From Xestospongia muta (taxonomy: Eukaryota > Porifera > Demospongiae > Haplosclerida > Petrosiidae), in NCBI GenBank assembly GCA_963693285.1, contig OY848920.1:4663135-4727134 (forward strand): a stretch of DNA of 64,000 bases. Reading direction: 5' to 3'. Every line of letters starts with the position of its first letter. Position 1 is the stretch's first letter. Positions 36,059 to 47,379 of this stretch are shown here, in pieces. Under the pieces are notes generated by a model, which had not been told where the DNA came from, searched no databases, and saw only the letters and a list, made by a program, of their open reading frames with translations. Both the position numbers and the translations under genes were made by a program.

Positions 36059-37363
36059 TTATTCAGTTTTCATAAAGGCCAAGTCTGGCATGAAATCAAC
36101 ATTCCAAGTAGCTCCAAAGAGATTATCACACAGTGGACAGTCTGTAATTGGCTTAGCATAGCATACAACACCACCATCTGGTAAGTGACACATTGTATTA
36201 GGAACTGGGACTAGGAATGATCTCCCACATGAATTGCACGAAGTTTCCTGAGGTACTGTTTTTCTTATACACTGATATAATGAATGTATATAGTTAACAG
36301 TAAAGATATCTTACTTTCATAGAATTTAAGTAATGGAGGAGGAGTCTCCTCACCATAACTAGTACGTTTATCTGCTACCTCATCTGTTGGTACAAGTTCA
36401 TCCTAAATGTACACATAATAATTAATAAAAACATATCAATGATCATTAACTTCAATGACTTTCAGATTTATCCTCTAGCTCTACATATTCTTTGCTATTT
36501 AGTACCTAAAATTACCTTGAGATTGACATAATAATTATAAGATATTTGCCTCACTTTCTTGTACACAATGTAGAGTCTAAATTTGCTAGGAACAAATCCA
36601 TGTGATTTCATAAAATCTGATAAAGTCCAATTCTCCTTATCCTCAATATCGTAAGGAATCCCAGCTGTACCAGATAAGTAATAGTCTTTTATGTCTGAAG
36701 AACAGTCTTTGAAGAATATTTCTTGCCCTTTTTTTATTATTTCATTGTATGTAGCACTTTTTGGTAGGTCAACAACACGTGGAGGAGCAATGTTATGTTT
36801 TCACACACCTCTTTCCAACTCACAGTCATAACTCATTCCTCCAAAGTGTATCTAAAATAGATAGTCAATAAAACAGACAACACTATTAAGTGATATATAC
36901 ATACACCTAATACGCCTCCTTTAGAATTACTAGGTGTGCCACCACCACTCCTTTTTCTATTGTTCATTAATTTCTTGTACTGTGAAAAAAGCTCCTCTTT
37001 TGTTTTAGGCATATTTACTACATGAGAGATTTACATCAATTGTAACTATCATAAACACTTACCTTTTCCTCCTGACTGTGCATTTGGTGGAGTCAGTTCA
37101 TTAACTTTGTTTTTGTACAATCTCAGAAGGCACGCTTGACCGACTGTTAGCTCACCCTGAAGTAATTTAAATTCTTCATCATTCAAAGAAGACAAAATAT
37201 CCTTTGATAGGATGTCTTGGACTATCAAAGTACTTATAGTAGAGTCAGTGATACCACTCTCTTTTAGGCTAGCTCTGAGTTTTTCATCCATTTTATAACA
37301 GCGTGGAAGCACGTGCGTACCCTGGAACTTTGCAATAATAATATTCATATCCCTCCTGTACAA
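36059..37363 (-). pseudogene. Transposon accessory gene (SAM-like + Cys-rich), one in-frame stop
   Basis: Five exons: 37063..37363, 36905..37017, 36516..36851, 36315..36402 and 36059..36271. The first encodes a SAM-like helical domain (LRASLKESGITDSTISTLIV, EFKLLQGELTVGQACLL). The second has a linker MPKTKEELFSQYKK. The third begins GGMSYDCELERGV and then meets TGA, after which the frame goes on cleanly (VVDLPKSATYNEIIKKGQ, WTLSDFMKSHGFVPSKF). The last has Cys pairs (CNSCGRS, CPLCDNLF) like a zinc finger. The first ATG is uncertain; an internal MDEKL is also possible. A target-selection or DNA-binding partner role is inferred. Confidence 0.6.
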
Positions 37364-37686
37364 AATTAAAAAAAATAGAAAAAATTTTCGAAATTTCCAT
37401 TTTTAAATAGAGAGTACGAAATAAAAATAGAAAACTGCGAAGTAGAATATGAAATAGTAAGGTAGAATTGGATGTCCGCCTTCGGCTTCCATAAATGTGG
37501 CAGTGGCTATTCGTATAGCACAGGAAGTACCTACTTCAATTAGAAATTAATATTAGACACTATTATACACTTCCTGTTTTGTACGAATAGCACTTACGAT
37601 TAAATATTCATAACGTGGTTAATTAGCGGTTTACTTGAAGTTATATAATACTATAGCAATATTATAATACCGTATTTCACCACTCG

Positions 37687-38745
37687 TTGCAAGGGCTGAC
37701 CAGAAAAAAGCTTGTAATGATTATAATTGTTTTTTGTTGTCTAATTGCTGGTCTACAAATTGTGGCTAGTAATGGCTCCTCTGTTTGTATGGTTGACTGT
37801 ACTAGTCTACTAACTCCACATCCACCCTCATCCTATGAACAATACTGTTGTATTCCTAGTAACAGTGGAAAGAAATTTAATGTGAAAGAAAAAAATCGAG
37901 TGAAGATAATACTCTGTCCATCTACGATCCCCACATCTTGTAGCAAATATATGTATGATTCTTGTTATGCCTTGCTTCAAGCCTTTCCTGTTGCTACTTC
38001 AGGTTATTACAGCCTCACTTTAAGTAATGGTAGTATCATCACTGTCTATTGTGATATGGAGGGTAGTAACTGTGATGATAAGGGAGGTTGGATGAGAGTG
38101 GGCTATCTCAACATGAGTGAACCTAATGCTTTGTGTTCTCCTGGACTGTATACTTATAACTTTAATAGTACAGATCATCCTTTATGTGACAGATTTAACA
38201 GTAGTAGTGGTAGTTGTAATAGCACGTTCTTTAGCACTCGTGGTATTTCTTATCAACATATTTGTGGACAAGTCAGAGGATATCAGTATAGAATTGCAGA
38301 TGGCATTTATCCTAATGATGATAATTCCAATGACAGTATTGATGGATATTATGTTGATGGTGTCTCAATAACTCACGGTAGTAATCCTAGGAAACACATC
38401 TGGACTTACATTTGTGGTCAATTTGAAGAGGGTACTAATTATCAAAACTGTCCCTGTAACAATGGCTCTGAAGCTACTTTACCTTCATATGTGGGTAATG
38501 AATATTACTGTGAATCAGCTGGACCAACAAATGGCTGGCCGAACGATGTTTTTACCGATATACTATGGGATGGACAAAATTGTCCTGGTATTGAGGCCAC
38601 CTGTTGTACTTCACCTAAAATGCCTTGGTTCTTGAAGACACTAACTAATTTGATTACTGATAACATTGAAGTGAGATTGTGTACCAGTCAGGGTTATCCT
38701 GATGAAGCCACTCCAATAGATATCATTGAGTTATTTGTTCGCTAA
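37687..38745 (+). CDS. Secreted fibrinogen-like protein 1
   Basis: A single-exon frame of 352 aa. An N-terminal hydrophobic signal (VMIIIVFCCLIAGLQIV, residues about 10-26) precedes a Cys-containing region. Then comes a fibrinogen-like fold: SGYYSLTLSNGS, VYCDMEGSNCDDKGGWMRVG, VRGYQYRIADGIYP, DGYYVDGVSITHG, IWTYICGQF, DILWDGQNC and a terminal IDIIELFVR. About 20 Cys and many N-x-S/T sites fit an extracellular glycoprotein. Such fibrinogen-related proteins act as lectins or adhesion/immune recognition molecules in other animals. A close paralogue lies at about 44841..46093. The start is taken at the ATG before the signal segment; it may have more 5' sequence. Confidence 0.75.
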   Translation: MQGLTRKKLVMIIIVFCCLIAGLQIVASNGSSVCMVDCTSLLTPHPPSSYEQYCCIPSNSGKKFNVKEKNRVKIILCPSTIPTSCSKYMYDSCYALLQAFPVATSGYYSLTLSNGSIITVYCDMEGSNCDDKGGWMRVGYLNMSEPNALCSPGLYTYNFNSTDHPLCDRFNSSSGSCNSTFFSTRGISYQHICGQVRGYQYRIADGIYPNDDNSNDSIDGYYVDGVSITHGSNPRKHIWTYICGQFEEGTNYQNCPCNNGSEATLPSYVGNEYYCESAGPTNGWPNDVFTDILWDGQNCPGIEATCCTSPKMPWFLKTLTNLITDNIEVRLCTSQGYPDEATPIDIIELFVR

Positions 38746-39649
38746 ACAAATTGTTGTGTAATGCTAATTTAAACCATAATTAATGGCATGTCTCTCACAA
38801 CATTTCTACTACATGTCTTCTTTACTATGCACTAGCTCATTTTGTCTGATAAATATGTGATTTATCTTATGAAAGTCAGATTGTACCACTAAATATGAAT
38901 TATTAACCCTAATGAAGAATAATATAAAAATGCACTAAAAAGCTTAACCTCGCTGCGGTGCCCAGTGTAAATTTATACTGCAGAGTGCGTGTACATGTAC
39001 ATTTAAGATTGGACAAGGTGTGGTCACATTATTGATAGGATCACGTGATACATATTGCAAACTGTTGTTTGATGACTCAGCATTTCTCTTCAATCAAAGG
39101 GAAAAAAGCTTTGTCGTTTACTAGGTACTTTGCACTCTGATTGACATGTCTGTGAAGCTGTAACTGAGTAAGTAATAGTATCATTCAATTGCCAAGCAAG
39201 ATTAAGTGCTAGATTCGTGATGAATGTTTCTCTGACTATCAAGATATTTACAGTTGAGTAATGTACATTTATTGTATAATTTACCTTTGTTTAGATATGT
39301 TAGTGGCAGACATAGGGTTTTCAAGAGAAGTCCAATTATGATTGTAGGTAAACTGTTATTTTGACATGTGTTCTCTTTCACTGATAGTGGTGTATCATTT
39401 AGTGAACTTGATGGACCTGCAAGTGACTCTATTTGTTACACAGTCATAGTTATGATACACTTGACAACTCTAATGTAGGTTATTCAATGTATCATAGCTG
39501 TTAATTTCATCTCTTATATAGTTCTGCTTAAGGCTGAAATTTGCTGTTGAACTAAATGGAACTCAGCATTGTTTTATAATTATTGATTATTGAATGTGTA
39601 CATAAACTCAATTTTTTTTCAATAAACATTGTTTCATTAAAATATATGC
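38746..39649. other. Downstream region of fibrinogen-like gene 1
   Basis: 38748..38935 matches 46370..46550 downstream of the paralogue, so the 3' flank was duplicated with the gene. After that no gene is supported; a CG-richer patch (cctcgctgcggtgcccagtg) sits at 38948. Confidence 0.55.
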
Positions 39650-39889
39650 ACTGTAAAAAAGGAAAGTGTGTTCATCACACCTAATTGGGTGTGCTACACT
39701 TGTCCCAATATACACAGTTCATATAGTATGCACAACACACTATTTACAGTTTGTGAAATGTGTTTAGCCCACTTTATAAAGTGTGTTCAGCACAGTTACA
39801 TAAACTAGAGTACAAATGCTTCACAGAGAAAGATGCTTTACCAATTGGATAATTTAAGACAATAAACTCAAAAATGAATAATAATTTTT

Positions 39890-41287
39890 ACATCCAGGTG
39901 GATAACAAATGTTATACACAAAAAAGCAGCCATCAAAGTAATTGGAATGTCAGCAGTCTCAACCTCAAAAAGAACTCTACAGTCGGTCACCAAAAATGCT
40001 TGAGAGAAGTCCTCCGGATGTCCAATCAGTATAATGTAAGACTGAGGAAATTTGTTTTCATCAGCAATTCGTTCGATATTAGCGGCTCCCTAAGAGAAAC
40101 AGAACTCGTTAATAATACTCCAGGTTAATATAACTTACTTTAGTAAAGTACAAAACTTTGTCTGCATTAGGAGTAAATCTAACATCTGGTAACATATACA
40201 CTAACAGCATCAAAGCTATCACAGTGTTATCTGAAAACAAAGCAATAAAATTTTGTGTTATAGCTTTTTTAGTCATAGTGGTAAAGACTTTCTTGAGGTA
40301 GCTGTTGCTCTCAGATTCCAACTTAGCTTAGTCAAATATCTCCCTTTTTAATGATGAAAAATTTTCAGACACAACTTCTTAAAGATTTTCAATCCCCACA
40401 TATCTACTTAGATCACAAACTAACTGTTCAAGAAAATAAAACAACATAACATCATGATATATACCTAGAAGGATGTCTGTAAAAATGGATATTTCTCCAA
40501 AATTAGATAAATAGAACAAGGATTTTCATGAATATCATCCCATCTCATAGCAAAGGACACATCCATCAAGTTATTTACCACTGTCATGTTAGAATTCAAC
40601 TTCTTCAACTCAAGATGTAGTGCATTGTTGTGACGATCAAAAGAAGGTTTGTCTTCAGCTGGTGGAATATGACGTATCGATAAAGGGCAAGTTACTTCTA
40701 GAAATGTTTTATTAACAGCTGTTGGTGACGAAGAGTCAGCTTCGGATAGTCAAGGCTTCTTAGGCCAACGTAAGTCCTTAAATCTCTCAAGAAGGCTATG
40801 TTCGATTGCTCCCTGAAAATAATTAAAAATGATTGAAATGACATATCATTGAACTTACACGAGGAGACCCCACAGGTGACCTGAAGAAAGGGTATTTGCT
40901 GACAACACATCTTGCCACATTTTGATAATCTTCAGCATTTGGATACCTTTTATAAGTGAACATGACTGCAGCAACAGCAGGAAAAAATCGTTTCTTAGTC
41001 TCCCTGGTCATCTTTCCAGTCATCAAAGCAACATTTACATCTGTCTTGTAGTTCTTTGGTAATGGAAATGGATCTGGAAGTGGTACAGCATCATCGTCAG
41101 TCTTTTGAAACCTCTTCCCTGGCTTTAAATTCTTATTTTCAGTAACTACTTGTCTATCAGTTTCTATGTCATCAATAGGTACAGGACAGTCGGTATCTGA
41201 GTCACAATCAACAAGTCTTTGCCTCTTCATACACCATAATCTTACAGGAGTGTCCTGAAAAGATGAACTTGGCATCGAGCCTGACAT
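39890..41287 (-). pseudogene. Transposon-associated protein, broken
   Basis: Exon 40859..41287 reads MSGSMPSSSFQDTPVRLW, acidic/Pro-rich segments, then GKMTRETKKRFFPAVAAVMF and VVSKYPFFRSPVGSPR. The next exon (from 40812) reads AIEHSLLERFKDLRWPKKP and hits a TGA. It continues LHLELKKLNSNMTVVNNLMD and ILEKYPFLQTSF, then further pieces down to about 39890. The pattern of a YPFL segment followed by W/L-rich KDLRW is seen in companion proteins of large metazoan DNA transposons. At least one internal stop makes it a relic. Confidence 0.5.
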
Positions 41288-41829
41288 TGATGTTTCCAGT
41301 GATTCCTATCATTAATAAAATAAGCAGTAGATAATGTGTAAATGGGTGTTATTTTAATTCATGGTGTTAATGCTAACATTGTAAGCATACTTTGTCAGTT
41401 TCAGAGTCAATTGTAGCTGCGCTGGAAGCTATAGAGTGCAGTGCAGTAATGGAGTTACTATAACCTTCAGCTTATCTTTGTCAAATATTTCATCACATTC
41501 GTCTAAATGTATGTCCTCTTCCCATTCTTCATTATACCTTTGAAAAGTAACCTTTATACTTACATTCGTCTCAAAGGAAATGCTTTCAGGAACTCGTTCG
41601 ATAAATACATTAAGTCCGGAATTCCACTTTGAGAAGGCAGCTTGATTGCTTTCTTATGTTCAAGATAACACAGCAATACAGTTCGATTAGCCATTGAAGA
41701 CCAGAGAAACAGCTCCTTACAGTGATCTCAACTTTACCACGCGCTTTCACAAAGCCGCACCCTCGCAGACACACCTTTTAATAACACTAAAGTGTGACTG
41801 TTGATTGAGAGAACAGCGCTGATGCTACA

Positions 41830-44394
41830 ATGTCACCTTACTCATTGTTAACTACACCTTTGGAAGATAAAAGGAACTCTGCATTGTTTATTTTAAAGTC
41901 CAAAGTGATGTACAAAATTCCACAGGTGCACTTGGAGCACCTTATTGAGGATATTACTGGATTATTGGAAAGAAAAGTGGACAACTTGAGAACAATGCTG
42001 CAACACATGTTAGAACAACGACAAATTTCTCATGAATTGGTCGATTCACTAATGGAAGTAATTGTCAATACCTTGTCAAATCCTTTCTCTGAGCTGGAAA
42101 CAAACTACTTTCAGCTCAAGTTTTTTGAGGAGCACTTTGGCATAATTGTAAGTAAAAGTTATAATTAAGGATTGTGTGGGTGTATAATTGACATTACAGA
42201 ATCCAGTACCAGTCAAAGCTGGACAAACACTAAAAACTGTAAGAAGAAAAGGGAAAAGATGTCTAAAAATTGACTGGGATTACAGTTATTATGTATTATG
42301 TATGTTATATTATGTCACTAAAGGCATTTCTTTCAAGGAAGTCAGTTTTTGAAGAGGTAAGTTTATAATAATGATTCATTATAAGTAAATTTGCATGTTT
42401 AAAAGGTTATGGCTGACACAAATGTACTGATGGATTATACAGTGACTACTGTGATTGTCTGAACTGTAAGACACATCCACTCTTCAGCATGGATCATACT
42501 GCACTGCAGATATTTCTTTACTTTGATGAATAGGAGATATGTAATCCCTTGGGCTCCAGATCAAAAACACACAAACTAGGTTAGTTGTACAAGAATACTC
42601 TGATTTTCTAGGTCTATTTTACTACATTCTAGGTAACATCTCCCCAACAAAACCGTGCATCACTTGACAGTATTCAACTTCTTACTAATACATGATCAAA
42701 GGTCCTTGGAGAACATGGAGTTGATCACATATTGGAACCTATAATGAAAGATGTCAGAACTCTGGAAATGGTAATGCTGCTTGTCTTCCGTTTAATAGTT
42801 TCAGTAGTTTTGACAGGATGGATTATGCATTTTGATTGAGGGTAGAGAACATGTTTTCAAAGGAACATTGGTTATAGCACCAGGTGATAATCTTGCCAGG
42901 CAGTATTTACGAGGATACAAAGCACTTAATGGAGCATTTCGTAAATGCCGACATTGCTTAGTGACTACAGAAGACATGTCTATAAAGGTATAAAGGTATT
43001 CATAAATAATGTTACTATGAATTGCTTTTTATAGTTTTATGCTGAGGACTTTGAACCTCGTACTTATGAACTCATTGTCACCATATTTCAATGTTAAATG
43101 GACCTTTACATGAGTATAACTCCACAACAAATGGACTTTGATGTGATTCTCTTCTTAACAAGTCCAAGTATTTTCATGTGACTAATGGTTTGGTACCAGA
43201 TATCATGCATGATGTCTTAGAAGGAAGTCTGGCCTATGAAATTAAGGAACTTATCAGATATGCAAACTCAAAGGGACTCTTTACTCTTAATGACCTCAAT
43301 GAAGCCATTAGCATGTTTTCTTATGGATTTTCAGACTCAAGAAACAAACCTGCCCTTTTAATATTAGTTTGCTATAACATCAAGTGATCATGGGTTACAA
43401 CAAAGTGGTCAGTGATCTATATTAAGGTTCCTTAATAATTATATATTTTATAGCTACACAGGTGTATTGTCTTACTAGATTATTACCATTGATGGTAGGA
43501 GAAAAAATTGAAGAGGGAAACAGACACTGGGAAAATTTCCTATTACATCTGTCTATTGTTGACTACACATTTGCGCCAGTGATATCAGATGGTATGGTGG
43601 CATACATCAGAGAAATGATTCATGATCATCACTTGGCTTTCAAGGAGCTTATCCATCATGCCCAATTAATCCCAAGATGCACTATATGGTACACTATTCA
43701 CAATGGATGTTTCAGTAAGTACTTACTATTACCTTATGGCACATTATACTCTGATTAGATTTGGTCCCTTAGTTCGTTTTTGGGTAATGCAGTTCAAAGG
43801 AAAACATAACTTTTTCAAAGATATTGCACACCGTCTGAAGTGTTATCGTAATGTAGAAAAAAGTATGGCTGAGAGACATCAGTTGTACTCATCATACATG
43901 AGTATGTCAGCGCTGGATAAGAAAACTTTAACAGGAGTTGGTGAGTGAATGGTAACCAATAAATGTGTTATATATTGCTTATACAGTCTTGAAAGTACAA
44001 GTCAGTGATGTTCCATTTAAAGATGAACTTCAATTACAATTTTCTTCATTAAATGATAATAGCACAGTTGACATGTAAGTGATGTGTATGTTATGGTTAT
44101 ATCACATGATTGGCTTTCATTAGGTTATCTTGGGTTACTGTCAATGGTATAACATACAAGCCAGGTGAAATTGTTGTGTTAAAAGTAGACCTACTTCCAC
44201 AATTTGGATTAATCATTAATGTAATTGCCATGGATGTTTTTAACTTTTATTTAGTTTGTGAAGTTCTTATTACACATTTCTTTAATTCTCACTTTCATTC
44301 ATACCAAGTTTCTAGAGAGGATCATCCAGACTTTATAACAAGCAAAGTTACCAATATTGCTGATTATCATTATCTTTCATACTATAAAAATTAG
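41830..44394 (+). pseudogene. Transposon protein of the MHDVLEG type, broken
   Basis: Exons run from 41830 (MSPYSLLTTPLEDKRNSALF, FEEHFGII) through NPVPVKAGQTLKTVRRKGKR. A one-base shift near 42325 separates YYVTK from AFLSRKSVFEE. Then come HPLFSMDHTALQIFLYFDE with a stop, NPLGSRSKTHKLG, PDIMHDVLEGSLAYEIKELI, LTRLLPLMVGEKIEEGN, FGPLVRFWVMQFKGKHNFFK and a last exon ending SYYKN and TAG at 44392-44394. The D-x-MHDxLEG and WxMxFxGKH blocks belong to an uncharacterised transposon-encoded family widespread in animals. Two or more lesions mean it is dead. Confidence 0.6.
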
Positions 44395-44439
44395 GATATG
44401 AAGAACTTGTATACAAGTTCTTCATATCCTAATTTTTAT
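44384..44439. repeat. Perfect 56-bp palindrome over a stop codon
   Basis: Each arm is 28 bases without a mismatch, with no spacer; the centre is between 44411 and 44412 (cttgtatacaag). The last codons and TAG stop of the transposon frame lie in the left arm. It would form a long hairpin in RNA and a cruciform in DNA. Confidence 0.95.
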
Positions 44440-44732
44440 TTTGTACCATTAAAGTATTATCTTGTTGATCAGTAACAATTGACTCATAAAGTGTGAAAGT
44501 CACACCAATTATTACATCAGTGTGTCGTGAACACCAAAACACTAGCAAACCTTAGGTGTGTAAAGAAGTAGGTGTGCGTAACAAACTCCATTTTGATGAC
44601 CTTTATCTAATGTACACAAAGTTTACAAAGAATTTAATGTCAAGTGTACATTGCTTTGTACATGCTTTGTCCAAATTAGTTCATCTACTGTAATCTACAA
44701 GTAATGGAAATCAAGGATAACATGTGATGTTT

Positions 44733-44740
44733 TGACGTCA
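44733..44740. promoter_or_regulatory. CRE-like palindrome TGACGTCA
   Basis: A perfect cAMP-response/bZIP consensus about 100 bases upstream of the ATG of fibrinogen-like gene 2 (44841). The position fits a proximal promoter; there is no other support. Confidence 0.3.
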
Positions 44741-44840
44741 TCTTATACATATGTAACAAACGTATAGATGTAAAAACTGAAGAAGAAAGAAGTAAGATCA
44801 TTGTAAAGAAGACAGTCAGTTGATAGCAAGGATTTGAAAA

Positions 44841-46093
44841 ATGTCTAAATTTTCGATTTTTGCAAGTCTCTTCATCCTATTTGAGTTGTCATTACCACAA
44901 CAACTAATGAAACCAGCTATAACGTTTTTGTTGATGTTAATGTTTATTATCCAGCATTTCAATGTGGTTATCATTTACCACAATCTCTAAACATGCTATT
45001 TTAGTCCTTATCTCTTCCCATTGTTGACAAATGTATTGGCGTTGAGTATATTAACAATGGTCTTACATTCTATCAATCACAACAATGTGTCAAGATAATT
45101 GACAAAGATCAATATAACATTAAAGCGGAACAAGAACTGCAGGAAACGCTTGAACAGATTTCTAAGTTTATAAGCATTTTTAATGGTGCATTTTCCAACT
45201 GCACTCAGGTCTTCAAACAAAACAGTTCAGCTCTGTCTGGGCACTACACAATACAAGCTCCTAATGGTTCCTTAATATCTGTCTACTGTGATGACAATGC
45301 TTTTGACAACTGCTCTCAAGTCTCCAAAGAAAACAGTTCAGCTCCCTCTGGGTACTACATGATAAGAGCTCCAAATGGTTCTCTTATATCAGTCTATTGT
45401 GATATGGAGGGTAGTAACTGTGATGATAAGGGAGGTTGGATGAGAGTGGGCTATCTCAACATGAGTGAACCTAATGCTTTGTGTTCTCCTGAACTGTATA
45501 CTTATAAGTTTAGTAGCATAGATCATCCTTTATGTGACAGATTTAACAGTAGTAGTGGTGGATGTAATAGCACGTTCTTTAGCACTCATGGTATTTCTTA
45601 TCAACATATTTGTGGACAAGTCAGAGGATATCAGTATAGAATTGCAGATGGCATTTATCCTAATGATGATAATTCCAATGACAGTATTGATGGATATTAT
45701 GTTGACGGTGTCTCAATAACTCATGGTAGAAATCCTCGGAAACACATCTGGACTTACATTTGTGGTCAATTTGAACAGCATACTAATTATCAAAACTGTC
45801 CCTGTAACAATGGCTCTGAAGCTACTTTACCTTCATACGTGGGTAATGACTATTACTGTGAATCAGCAAGACCAAAAAATGGCTGGCCTAATGATGTTTT
45901 TACTGATATATTATGGGATGGACAAAATTGTCCTGGTATTGAGGCGACTTGTTGTACTTCACTCAAAATGCCTTGGTTCTTGAAGACACTAACTAATTTG
46001 ATTACTGATAACATGGAAGTGAGATTGTGTACCAGTCAGGGTTATCCTGATGAAGCCACTCCAATAGATATCATTGAGTTATTTGTTCGCTAA
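44841..46093 (+). CDS. Secreted fibrinogen-like protein 2, 5' part disrupted or spliced
   Basis: A signal-like start (MSKFSIFASLFILFELS) lies at 44841, but the frame changes near 44895 (then SYNVFVDVNVYYPAFQCGYH) and meets TAG at about 45003. From 45006 the frame is open to the stop at 46091. The TTTTAG at 44998-45003 could be an intron acceptor, which would rescue the gene, but I could not fix the donor. The open part has IVDKCIGVEYINN, then the block SG-x-Y-x-I-x-APNGS-LISVYCD twice in tandem (about 45235-45290 and 45340-45400), then the full fibrinogen-like fold, nearly identical to gene 1. A secreted recognition protein is likely if it is expressed. Confidence 0.6.
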
Positions 46094-46729
46094 ACAAAAG
46101 TAGTTGATTTAGAGCAAAGTTTATAATATCAGAATGTATTAGTATATGATATAACTGTTGCTGCTTTTTTGTATTCATCTAAAATTGATGTACAACAATA
46201 TCATTATACTGTATTAATATTTTTAGTTGTGCAAACAATAAAGAATATCCATTAGACATTATAAAAGTATGCAGTAACACATTATTATTGACTTTTTTAT
46301 GTGAGTTAATAAATAATGTTTTCTTTTTAGTATAACTTATATTAATAGTTGAAATTCTACTTAAACACACTGTTGTGTAATGCTAATTTAAACCATTATT
46401 AATGGCATGTCTCTCACAACATTTCTACTACATGTCTTTTTTACTATGAGCTAGCTCATTTTGTCTGATAAATATGTGATTTATCTTGTGAAAGTCAGAT
46501 TGTACCAATAAATATGAATTATTAACCCTAATGAAGAATAATATAATGATAGTTTGCATTATATTACTCTTAAAAGAAATGGGTGTTTAAACCTATTTAT
46601 AAGCATCATAAATGAAGAAGGACCCAGTTAGTATCTTATTTTCTCTAACATTATAAGTTATTAACAGTTGAAACCATTATCTACATAAAATGTTAATTCC
46701 ATAGGAAAACAGTAATGAAAATATTATAA
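46094..46729. other. 3' flank of fibrinogen-like gene 2
   Basis: 46370..46550 is homologous to the gene 1 flank. The intervening 46100..46370 is absent after gene 1 and so is an insertion here (or a deletion there); it shows no gene. Confidence 0.5.
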
Positions 46730-46850
46730 AACAATACAATGTCCTAATGGTTCTCGAATATCAATCTACTGTGATATGGAGGTTAGTAACCTGTAAAAAA
46801 GGTTGGATGAAAGTTGGCTACCTCACTATGAGTGAACTACTACTTGTCTA
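46730..46850 (+). pseudogene. Third fibrinogen-like fragment
   Basis: CPNGSRISIYCDME, then a frame change and GWMKVGYLTMSE, matching the APNGSLISVYCDMEG…GGWMRVGYLNMSE block of the two neighbours. It is short and broken. From 46850 to 47330 nothing else is recognised. Confidence 0.6.
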
Positions 46851-47379
46851 AGTGATCTACTATGACAATAGTAATGAAAGTAATATAATGTTTACTTTCA
46901 GTTTACATCAATAAATTAACTAATTATGGTAATTAATTATTATGATTACTTATATTTAAAAGTAGTTGCCTCACAACATTTGCTGACTCTCTAATCTTCA
47001 CAGATCCAGTTTAATTGTGTCATTAGTAACTTTAAAATAAATATAATGTTTATTGCACGGTATACTTGTACTTTGGGTCATGTGTCAGGTTGTCTTGCTC
47101 ACTCATAGACAAGAATGTCAGATATAACATACCTCCAATACAAGTTGATTCTGGTACTATAGACAAATACTGTGTTGTGATCTGTATGGTAAGATAAGAC
47201 ACATCAAAATAATGACTGGTGTGGGATATATAATGTATAAATATTCATTTTGAGTAATTATTCCTGTTAGGCCTTTTTTACTTAATTTCCGGTGAAACCT
47301 TATGTATATATATATATATAGTGCTGTAAAACCTTTTCAGTTTAGTTCGTTATAGTTCCGTTATAGTGCTTTTAGCTCA

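Larger units (their letters stand above)
33832..37529. mobile_element. DNA transposon with long inverted repeats and DDE integrase-like transposase
   Basis: About 110 bases at 33855..33962 match, inverted, 37378..37490. Shared words are ggaagccgaaggcggacatc, ctacttcgcagtttt and ctatttaaaaatggaaattt. A short outer match tacttcctg (33832) / caggaagta (37521) may be the true tips. Inside are a plus-strand transposase (34106..35956) and a convergent minus-strand accessory gene (36059..37363). The transposase resembles the integrase-core proteins of IS3EU/Ginger-like eukaryotic elements. I see no clear target-site duplication. The intact transposase suggests a fairly young copy. Confidence 0.8.
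39650..44590. mobile_element. Second DNA transposon, decayed, ends uncertain
   Basis: Two divergent gene remnants (minus 39890..41287 and plus 41830..44394) encode a protein pair common in animal DNA transposons. Repeated gtgtg words lie near both ends: taaagtgtgttcagcacag at about 39778, taaagtgtgaaagtcacacc at about 44487, and gtgtgttcatcacacctaat at 39667. They look like sub-terminal repeats. I could not find clean inverted ends or target duplications. It separates the two fibrinogen-like paralogues. Confidence 0.55.

Noticed and set aside
38117..38635. Alternative plus-strand frames within the fibrinogen-like genes
   Set aside because: They are out-of-frame shadows; the main frame carries the Cys pattern and the signal segment.
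47290..47330. The (TA)n run before the retroelement as a long terminal repeat border
   Set aside because: No second copy of the flanking sequence was found after 49640, so terminal repeats cannot be supported.
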